From the NCBI GenBank assembly GCA_947258625.1, contig CAMYJN010000032.1, positions 1-10,666 of the forward strand: a stretch of DNA of 10,666 nucleotides. Direction: 5' to 3'. The DNA comes from an uncultured Polyangiaceae bacterium. Lineage in GTDB: Bacteria > Myxococcota_A > Polyangia > Polyangiales > Houyiibacteriaceae. The notes below the pieces were generated by a model. The model had not been told where the DNA came from. It saw nothing but the letters and a program-made list of their open reading frames with translations, and did no database searches. How positions within the stretch are numbered: position 1 is the stretch's first letter; each line of letters starts with the position of its first letter. The position numbers were made by a program, and so were the translations under genes. Shown piece by piece: positions 6,440-10,666 of this stretch.

Positions 6440-7846
6440 CTAATGGTCCATGGTACACGAAAGCCCGGTTGCGGTCGAAGTACCATGGATCTGGCAAAGC
6501 TCCGCCAACGCCTTCCGATTGGCCTGAATCTGCGAATCCGAGAGGCCGTGTTCAGACGCAGCGGACAGGGTTTGCTGGAAGTTCTGCTCCAGAACGGCCA
6601 CCAACCGCTGGACGTCCGGAGCCAGGCCGAACCCCACCGCCTGATACAGGAGCTCGTTGGACATCGCCATGCCGAACCCAACGGCGTCGGAGACCAGCCT
6701 CCGCAGCGATAACTCGAAGACGGTCATGGGAACGCTAATGACCAGGAGCGCTTCCTCGATCTTGTCCGGACTGCTCCAGGCCTCGAGTCGTTCCAACCGT
6801 TCGAGCGCCTCCGCGGCGCTCGACGCGACGTCCTCGAGCGCAAACGGATGGTCGGCCCGTCCGATGGGAAGCGGCATCAGGCGGCAGGCGCCAACGGCCT
6901 CTTCCCAAAGACCAGCCGGCGCTTCGGGGGCGAGCTCGCTGCGATCGAAGATCATCTTCGCAGTGGCCGCGCGCGGCGCTTCCAGCCGGAACGAACGAAG
7001 CAAGGTGCGATGGTCGGTGTAGACAACCACCCTCGCGTGAAAATCGCGCCGCAGCAGCTCCAGGATCCGTCGGTCAGCAGAGCGCTGAGGATTGAGATAC
7101 GCGCGACGAACGGCGTTGGTTTGGCGGTCGGTCAGCGCGAGGATGCCGATCGCCATCTGGTGGACCATTTTGAGCTGAATGAGAAGATCGCTGCTAGCCT
7201 CCTCAAACGCTTCGTGTTCATCCACTCCCACTTGGACGAAGATCCAAAGCTCTTCGTCTTCGATCAGCGGGGCCAGCTCCGTGGAAGCATGGGCCCGGAA
7301 TTCCGCGGGCGGCAGCAGCGTCCCCAGGGGCGGGTATCGGGGCGGATCCAGCGGAGGCCCATACAGCGGCTCGAGCTCCGCGACCTCGACCTCCATGGTC
7401 TCCAGATGATCGAGGTACCGGCCGAGGCCGTGGCGCCCATAGACGATCACGAAGTGCCGAACGTAGTCGGGCACGTCTTCCTCGTGCTCCTTCATCAGCG
7501 AGTCCAGGAGCTTCGCCCGCTCCGAAAGCTCTCTGCCTCGGACCGCGTGAGGAATCACGAGCACGAACCGCTGAGCGGCGGGATCGTGGTAGATGAACGG
7601 CACATCGATGACCTCGCCGTCGTCGAGCCTGTGCAGCGTGCCCTGAAGAGCCGCCCCGCGAAGCTCCGGGTTCTCTGCGACGTTGACAACACGATATACC
7701 TCGACTTCGATCGGCCCGCGGTCCTGGCGGAACACGCGAACCCGCTCCAGACGGGTGCGTCCCGAAGGACCAACGTAGAAAGAAGGCCCAACATCCAAAG
7801 AAGGCCCAACATACGAGGAAAGGCCGGTGTCCGGGTGATCGGTCAA
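6440..7846 (-). CDS. Uncharacterised protein with a possible cysteine-free CpXC-like N-terminal domain
   Basis: The frame encodes 468 residues from a TTG at 7846; that start is uncertain because no good ribosome-binding site precedes it, and TTG at residue 17 or GTG at residue 38 are alternatives. Residues ~12-28 consist of three copies of a 6-residue repeat (YVGPS / DVGPS / YVGPS). Residues ~47-120 ('VVNVAENPELRGAALQG', 'FIYHDP', then 'PDYVRHFVIVYG') resemble the outline of CpXC domains but lack the paired cysteines normally found there. The rest is mixed alpha/beta, with a short Glu/Leu-rich helical stretch ('ALERLERLEAW'), and I recognise no catalytic motif. No signal peptide or membrane helix is evident. 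It lies 20 bases upstream of the metallophosphoesterase on the same strand and diverges from the small gene at 7923. The gene is convincing; function is unknown and the CpXC link is tentative. Confidence 0.7.
   Translation of the reverse strand: MTDHPDTGLSSYVGPSLDVGPSFYVGPSGRTRLERVRVFRQDRGPIEVEVYRVVNVAENPELRGAALQGTLHRLDDGEVIDVPFIYHDPAAQRFVLVIPHAVRGRELSERAKLLDSLMKEHEEDVPDYVRHFVIVYGRHGLGRYLDHLETMEVEVAELEPLYGPPLDPPRYPPLGTLLPPAEFRAHASTELAPLIEDEELWIFVQVGVDEHEAFEEASSDLLIQLKMVHQMAIGILALTDRQTNAVRRAYLNPQRSADRRILELLRRDFHARVVVYTDHRTLLRSFRLEAPRAATAKMIFDRSELAPEAPAGLWEEAVGACRLMPLPIGRADHPFALEDVASSAAEALERLERLEAWSSPDKIEEALLVISVPMTVFELSLRRLVSDAVGFGMAMSNELLYQAVGFGLAPDVQRLVAVLEQNFQQTLSAASEHGLSDSQIQANRKALAELCQIHGTSTATGLSCTMDH
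7764..7817. repeat. Three tandem 18-bp repeats
   Basis: Units are 7764-7781 (GAAGGACCAACGTAGAAA), 7782-7799 (GAAGGCCCAACATCCAAA) and 7800-7817 (GAAGGCCCAACATACGAG). They share a GAAGG(A/C)CCAAC core and keep the reading frame, giving the hexapeptide repeat xVGPSx at the N-terminus of the minus-strand gene. Two further, weaker matches follow (GAAAGGCC at 7818). The array could vary in copy number by slippage without breaking the frame. Confidence 0.8.
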
Positions 7847-7907
7847 TGAAAATCCGAGCTTGGGCCTAACCCATTCACCGACCGATGGCCAGCTCGCCCG
7901 AGCAGGC

Positions 7908-7913
7908 TATGGT
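7908..7913 (+). promoter_or_regulatory. Possible -10 box and ribosome-binding site for the gene at 7923
   Basis: TATGGT (TAnnnT form) lies 9 bases before ATG 7923, and the bases between contain GAGG (7914-7917), which can also serve as a Shine-Dalgarno sequence. No clear -35 is seen in the 76-bp divergent gap. The GAGG motif supports ATG 7923 over the TTG at 7860. Confidence 0.3.
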
Positions 7914-7922
7914 GAGGCTGCG

Positions 7923-8438
7923 ATGGAAACCAGCGACGCTGTGAGAGACCTAACCGTGGCCTGCGTGACCTCGGTGAAAAACGCCACGGGAATCGTTCTC
8001 GACATGACTCAGGACACGCTCCCGATTCTGGACCACTATGCGGAGCTCCTCGACTCCCCGCGTGACGAGATCGTGTCCTTGCTCGCCCCAATGAGCGGCG
8101 CCTACTTCGGCGAGCTCCTCCGCCGTCAATTCGAGGACGGGCACTGGGTCATCGACGCGGACGACTACACGGGCTGGCGCCTGAAGTTCAAACGATGCTC
8201 CCTGACCTTCAATCCGATCGGAATCGCGCTCGAAGTGCTCCTGGGTCAGGAAGTGTCCGACTGGGGCGCCCAGCTGAAGACCGCTCCCGCGGATGAGCTT
8301 CGAAGCAAAAAGGCGCTCGAGGTGTACGGCGACGTTCGTGATCGCGACTACTACACGTTCACCGTGCGTTTCGAAGCCATCGAGCAGGCATATCTGGGTT
8401 TGCTGAATGATCCCGCAGGCATGGGCCCAAAGCCTTGA
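7923..8438 (+). CDS. Uncharacterised small cytoplasmic protein
   Basis: The protein has 171 residues from ATG 7923, which is preceded by GAGG at a good distance. I do not recognise the family. The N-terminal ~55 residues are probably helical ('VACVTSVKNATGIVLDM', 'TLPILDHYAELL'). A central part with 'GAYFGELLRRQF', a Trp, and 'WRLKFKRCSLTFNPIGIALE' looks like a compact alpha/beta domain, and the C-terminal third has several Tyr ('DRDYYTFTVRFEAIEQAYL'). There is no signal peptide, membrane helix, or cysteine pair. It is transcribed away from the gene at 6440-7846 and its stop codon lies inside the -35 box of the next promoter. Base composition is like its neighbours, so nothing suggests recent transfer. 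Existence is likely; function is open. Confidence 0.7.
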   Translation: METSDAVRDLTVACVTSVKNATGIVLDMTQDTLPILDHYAELLDSPRDEIVSLLAPMSGAYFGELLRRQFEDGHWVIDADDYTGWRLKFKRCSLTFNPIGIALEVLLGQEVSDWGAQLKTAPADELRSKKALEVYGDVRDRDYYTFTVRFEAIEQAYLGLLNDPAGMGPKP

Positions 8439-8462
8439 CATGAACCGGGGGGCCTCCATATT
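8435..8462 (+). promoter_or_regulatory. Promoter of the MerR-lon domain-ribA group
   Basis: A perfect TTGACA (8435-8440) overlaps the stop codon of the previous gene. CATATT (8457-8462, 4 of 6 to TATAAT) follows after 16 bases; a poorer TATTTC gives an 18-base spacer. MerR proteins usually bind in the spacer of promoters they control, and the spacer here carries a GC block, CCGGGGGGCCT (8445-8455), that could be the operator if the regulator controls itself. That last point is inference. Confidence 0.5.
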
Positions 8463-8467
8463 TCCCC

Positions 8468-8499
8468 AAGCTCCTGGAAACACACACGTTTTTGAGCTT
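8468..8499. repeat. Inverted repeat in the leader of the MerR gene
   Basis: AAGCTC (8468-8473) and its exact reverse complement GAGCTT (8494-8499) flank 20 bases. The sequence TTTCC occurs on both sides of GGAAA (8461-8465, 8476-8480, 8498-8502), so two alternative short pairings can be drawn. It could be a protein-binding site or mRNA structure near the GTG start at 8505; chance cannot be ruled out at this length. Confidence 0.3.
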
Positions 8500-8504
8500 T
8501 CCAA

Positions 8505-9014
8505 GTGACCGATTCACAAGTACCAGTAGTCGAGCAGCCCACGTGCGACGACCTGCTCACGACGGGGGACATGGCGAGGCTCAGCGAGAGCACCCTTCGC
8601 ACAGTTCGCTTCTATGAACAGGAGGGCCTGATCGAGCCGGAGCGCCGGAGCGCCTGCGGTCACCGCCTCTTTTCGGGGCGCGAGTTGCTCAAACTACAAC
8701 TGGCCCTAGACCTCCGCGAGGCCGGCTTGTCGCTTCAGAACATCAAGGATCTGTTTTGCCTCAAGTCGGACTGTACCTGTCCTGAAGAAGCCAGCCAACG
8801 GATGTCCCACGTGTTGACCGAGCAAATCGACACCATGCAGCAAAAGATTGCCAAGCTCCGGAAGCTGCGAGAGGAGCTGACCGCGATGGTGTCCGTGCTG
8901 ACAGAATGCCAGTCCTGCGACGAGGGCAACTTCCCAATCGCTTGCGAAAACTGCGACGTGCTCAGCAGCCCACAGTTGACCAGGGCGCTGCAAGTGCTCT
9001 GGCACGAGTCCTGA
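8505..9014 (+). CDS. MerR-family transcriptional regulator with Cys-rich sensor region
   Basis: The 169-residue protein begins with a MerR DNA-binding region (residues ~17-84): 'LLTTGDMARLSESTLRTVRF', then 'YEQEGLIEPERR', 'GHRLFSG' and 'LREAGLSLQNIKDLF'. A coiled-coil dimerisation helix follows (~100-130), then a short C-terminal tail. Nine cysteines are present. C85-x4-C90-x-C92 sits just after the helix-turn-helix region, and C135-x2-C138-x8-C147-x2-C150 forms two CxxC pairs at the end, the pattern of a zinc knuckle or small Fe-S site. Common MerR metal sensors use fewer cysteines and place them differently. MerR proteins bend DNA to turn on promoters with long spacers when they bind an effector. 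It is the first gene of a probable operon: the next ATG lies 7 bases after its stop. The start is GTG 8505; its effector and targets are unknown. Confidence 0.9.
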   Translation: MTDSQVPVVEQPTCDDLLTTGDMARLSESTLRTVRFYEQEGLIEPERRSACGHRLFSGRELLKLQLALDLREAGLSLQNIKDLFCLKSDCTCPEEASQRMSHVLTEQIDTMQQKIAKLRKLREELTAMVSVLTECQSCDEGNFPIACENCDVLSSPQLTRALQVLWHES

Positions 9015-9021
9015 GAGTCCG

Positions 9022-9684
9022 ATGGATTGGCAACCGAGCAGTCCGTTGTCGGCCGAGGAGCTGTCCAGGCTTCCGGTGTTCCCGCTGCCGCGTGTCGTCT
9101 TCTTTCCGGGGACTGCGCTGCCGCTGCATCTGTTCGAGCCTCGTTATACCGAGATGATCGAGGACTGCCTCAAGAGCGGCTGCACCGCGATGGCAGTCGC
9201 CCTGCTCGCGCCGGGCTGGGAAGATCACTACGACGAGAATCCCGCGATCCACGAAGTAGCTGGCGCGGGCCGCATCGTCGCACACCAGGCTCGGCCTGAT
9301 GGCACTCACGACGTGATTCTGCACGGACTCAACCGAGTTCGGCTGTTCGAGCTTCCAAACCAAGATCACGCCTATCGCTGCGCACGCGCAGTTCCGATTG
9401 CGGATTTTGGCACGGCAACGTCTTCGGATATGCTCGCCATGATGGCCTGCGCAACGCGGGTTGCGGCCAAGGTTCGCGAGAGGCAGCCCGATTTCGCCCT
9501 GCAGGTGTCGGCCGAGCTGACCCCCGCACGCGCAGCAGATGTGGTCGCTGATCAGCTCGTCGTGAGTCCGGAGGAGCGTCAGCAAATTCTCGAAAGCAGT
9601 GATGTGAAAGAACGTGTGAACCTGGTCACCGAGTCGGTCGCTTCGCTACTTGCGCAGCTATCGGATGCACATGTGCCGTCCTAG
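9022..9684 (+). CDS. Stand-alone Lon substrate-binding-domain (LON N-terminal) protein
   Basis: The 220-residue protein consists essentially of the N-terminal domain of Lon protease. It has 'LPVFPLP' (17-23), 'FFPG' (27-30), 'LHLFEPRY' (35-42), and further on 'GRIVAHQ' and a beta-rich 'DVILHGLNRVRLFEL' stretch. No ATPase (Walker) or Ser-Lys protease region follows, so it cannot act as Lon itself. Proteins of this type (LON domain only, also called LonN) are widespread; their role is not settled. GAGAG (9013-9017) four bases before the ATG at 9022 supports the start. The gene follows the MerR gene by 7 bases, while ribA begins 46 bases after its stop, so all three are probably one transcript. 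Single-domain Lon proteins have been suggested to bind unfolded proteins; that is not shown here. Confidence 0.9.
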   Translation: MDWQPSSPLSAEELSRLPVFPLPRVVFFPGTALPLHLFEPRYTEMIEDCLKSGCTAMAVALLAPGWEDHYDENPAIHEVAGAGRIVAHQARPDGTHDVILHGLNRVRLFELPNQDHAYRCARAVPIADFGTATSSDMLAMMACATRVAAKVRERQPDFALQVSAELTPARAADVVADQLVVSPEERQQILESSDVKERVNLVTESVASLLAQLSDAHVPS

Positions 9685-9730
9685 GTCGGATGGAACCGAT
9701 CCCCTGCCCGTGGTACCGAGCCTTCTCAAG

Positions 9731-10354
9731 ATGAGTGAACGCAGCGAACACGAACCCACCGTCGAGCGGTACGCCGAGTCAAAGATGCCCACGCGTTTCG
9801 GGCCGTTCCGCGTGGTCGTGTATCGCGAGCGCGACGGGGACAAGGAGCACCTGGCCGTGATCACCGGCGAGGTCGAGGGCGCAGAAGATCTGCTGATTCG
9901 AGTCCACAGCGAGTGCCTTACCGGAGAAGCGCTTCACTCCCTTCGCTGCGACTGTCGCGATCAGCTCGATTTGGCTCTGGCACGCATTCAGACCTCCGGA
10001 AACGGCGCAATCCTCTACCTTCGGCAAGAGGGGCGCGGCATCGGCCTGGGCAACAAGATTCGCGCGTACGCCAAACAAGACGAAGGTCTCGACACCGTCG
10101 ATGCGAACCTCGCGCTCGGCTTCGAGGATGATCAGCGGGGCTACCGGGTCGCTGCCGACATGCTCCGCGACCTCGGCGTCCGTTCCGTCGCCTTGATGAC
10201 CAACAACCCTCGCAAGGTACAGGGCCTCGAAAGCGACGGCATTCGGGTGACGCGCCGCGAACCTCACGAAGTCGAGAGCCACGAGCACAACCGGGACTAC
10301 CTGAAGACCAAACAAGACCGCCTCGGCCACCTCGGCACCAACGGCAACGACTGA
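9731..10354 (+). CDS. ribA: GTP cyclohydrolase II (riboflavin synthesis)
   Basis: The 207 residues match RibA along their whole length (E. coli RibA has 196). The zinc site is Cys62, Cys73 and Cys75 ('ECLTGEALHSLRCDC', C-x10-C-x-C). Then come 'YLRQEGRGIGL', 'NKIRAYAKQDEG', 'DTVDANLALGF', and 'MTNNPRKV'. RibA opens the GTP imidazole ring and releases formate and diphosphate, giving 2,5-diamino-6-ribosylamino-4-pyrimidinone 5'-phosphate, the first step of riboflavin and FMN/FAD synthesis; it acts in the cytoplasm. No fused RibB (DHBP synthase) domain is present. The start is ATG 9731; upstream in-frame GTG 9710 and the longer frame from 9650 (inside the previous gene) are less likely, though no strong ribosome-binding site supports 9731. 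It is the last gene of the probable MerR-led group. No FMN riboswitch precedes it in this window. Confidence 0.95.
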   Translation: MSERSEHEPTVERYAESKMPTRFGPFRVVVYRERDGDKEHLAVITGEVEGAEDLLIRVHSECLTGEALHSLRCDCRDQLDLALARIQTSGNGAILYLRQEGRGIGLGNKIRAYAKQDEGLDTVDANLALGFEDDQRGYRVAADMLRDLGVRSVALMTNNPRKVQGLESDGIRVTRREPHEVESHEHNRDYLKTKQDRLGHLGTNGND

Positions 10355-10397
10355 GCCCCACTGCCAGCCGGCACGATTTCTTTTCCGGGGGGCCTGG

Positions 10398-10432
10398 CCA
10401 CGTGGGCGATGCGCAGCATCGACTTTACGTGG
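10398..10432. terminator. Nested hairpin after ribA
   Basis: CGATGC-gca-GCATCG (10407-10421) is a perfect 6-bp stem with a 3-base loop, enclosed by an outer stem CCACGT (10398-10403) / ACGTGG (10427-10432). It lies 44 bases after the ribA stop. It could end the ribA transcript, but only a short ACTTTA follows rather than a T-run, so a Rho-independent terminator is not certain. A regulatory role at the next promoter (its right arm touches the candidate -35) is equally possible. Confidence 0.35.
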
Positions 10433-10461
10433 TGGCACCGACCTGACGACTGCCGTACGCT
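10432..10461 (+). promoter_or_regulatory. Promoter of the lipoprotein gene
   Basis: GTGGCA (10432-10437, 4 of 6 to TTGACA) and TACGCT (10456-10461, TAnnnT form) are separated by 18 bases. The -10 box ends 6 bases before GTG 10468, so transcription would begin at or beside the start codon and the mRNA would have little or no leader. Confidence 0.4.
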
Positions 10462-10467
10462 CGCCGC

Positions 10468-10666
10468 GTGTCCAATAGGCAACTCAACAAGCTGTTCCTC
10501 TTTGCCGTGACTCTCTGCCTGCTTGCCGCCTGCAGCAAGACGACCACCAGCATCTCACAGAGCTATCGCAACCCTGGCTACGAACAGACGGTCTTCAAGA
10601 AGCTGTTCGTCATAGGGGTCGCTCAGAACCAGGAGAGCCGTCAGGCCTTCGAGGATGCCTTCGCCA
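10468..10666 (+). CDS. Putative outer-membrane lipoprotein, N-terminal part only
   Basis: Only the first 66 codons are in the window. From GTG 10468 the protein starts with a short, Lys-containing N-region (MSNRQLNK), a hydrophobic core (LFLFAVTLCL) and the lipobox LLAAC with Cys22, the classical signal peptidase II site. Ser follows the cysteine, so Lol sorting to the outer membrane is expected. The next residues ('KKLFVIGVAQNQESRQAFED') look like the start of a soluble alpha/beta periplasmic domain seen in other uncharacterised bacterial lipoproteins, but too little is visible to name a family. No ribosome-binding site precedes the GTG; a -10 box directly upstream suggests leaderless translation. 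It probably forms its own unit after ribA. Confidence 0.75.
   Translation, partial: MSNRQLNKLFLFAVTLCLLAACSKTTTSISQSYRNPGYEQTVFKKLFVIGVAQNQESRQAFEDAFA

Noticed and set aside
6848..7849. Long plus-strand open frame (333 codons) opposite the gene at 6440-7846
   Set aside because: Arg/Gln-rich shadow without domain; the minus-strand frame is longer, ends 20 bases before the metallophosphoesterase, and looks protein-like.
9685..9730. FMN riboswitch before ribA
   Set aside because: The gap is only 46 bases, too short for the conserved RFN element, and no such conserved motifs are seen.
10433..10446. Sigma-54 promoter (TGGCAC at 10433)
   Set aside because: The -12 half is TGAC instead of TTGC, lacking the essential GC, and a TAnnnT box at 10456 fits better.
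1..10666. Mobile element, CRISPR array, toxin-antitoxin or phage defence genes
   Set aside because: No transposase, integrase, terminal inverted repeats, spaced direct repeats or known defence domains are visible; base composition is even and genes look like core chromosome.

Overview
This is a GC-rich, gene-dense piece of bacterial chromosome, most likely from a myxobacterium-like member of the Myxococcota (old Deltaproteobacteria). The best lineage clue is the first, partial protein. It ends in Cys-Gly-Cys-Gly, then a hydrophobic stretch, then a run of arginines, which is the layout of the MYXO-CTERM sorting tail. Frequent GTG/TTG starts and -10 boxes placed almost on the start codon fit a high-GC genome of this kind. 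No insertion sequence, phage gene, CRISPR array or rRNA was seen.

Layout. 1-378: C-terminus of a MYXO-CTERM surface protein. 380-452 (-): tRNA-Phe(GAA) with its own promoter. 548-2011: two-domain SseB-like protein with a long Pro-rich linker. 2077-5695: tight three-gene operon made of a class III PLP aminotransferase, a LuxE-like acyl-protein synthetase and a LuxC-like acyl-CoA reductase. 5682-7846 (-): a metallophosphoesterase preceded by an uncharacterised protein with a possible cysteine-free CpXC-like domain. 7923-8438: unrecognised small protein, divergent from the previous pair. 8505-10354: probable operon of a Cys-rich MerR-family regulator, a stand-alone Lon N-terminal-domain protein and GTP cyclohydrolase II (ribA). 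10468-end: start of a lipoprotein gene.

How they may work together. The aminotransferase-LuxE-LuxC operon is the most interesting unit. LuxE-type enzymes activate a carboxylic acid as acyl-AMP and pass it to the reductase, and LuxC-type enzymes reduce the bound acyl group to an aldehyde with NADPH. A co-translated class III aminotransferase could then convert the aldehyde to a primary amine. No luciferase (luxAB) or luxD-like gene is in the window, so a light-emitting role is not supported here. An acid-to-aldehyde-to-amine route is an inference from gene order and family chemistry. The MerR-Lon domain-RibA group may tie riboflavin-precursor synthesis to a metal or redox signal read by the nine cysteines of the regulator; this too is inference.

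Every gap between genes is shorter than 120 bases, so there is no large unexplained stretch. The gaps hold promoters, a tandem or inverted repeat and one hairpin, listed separately.
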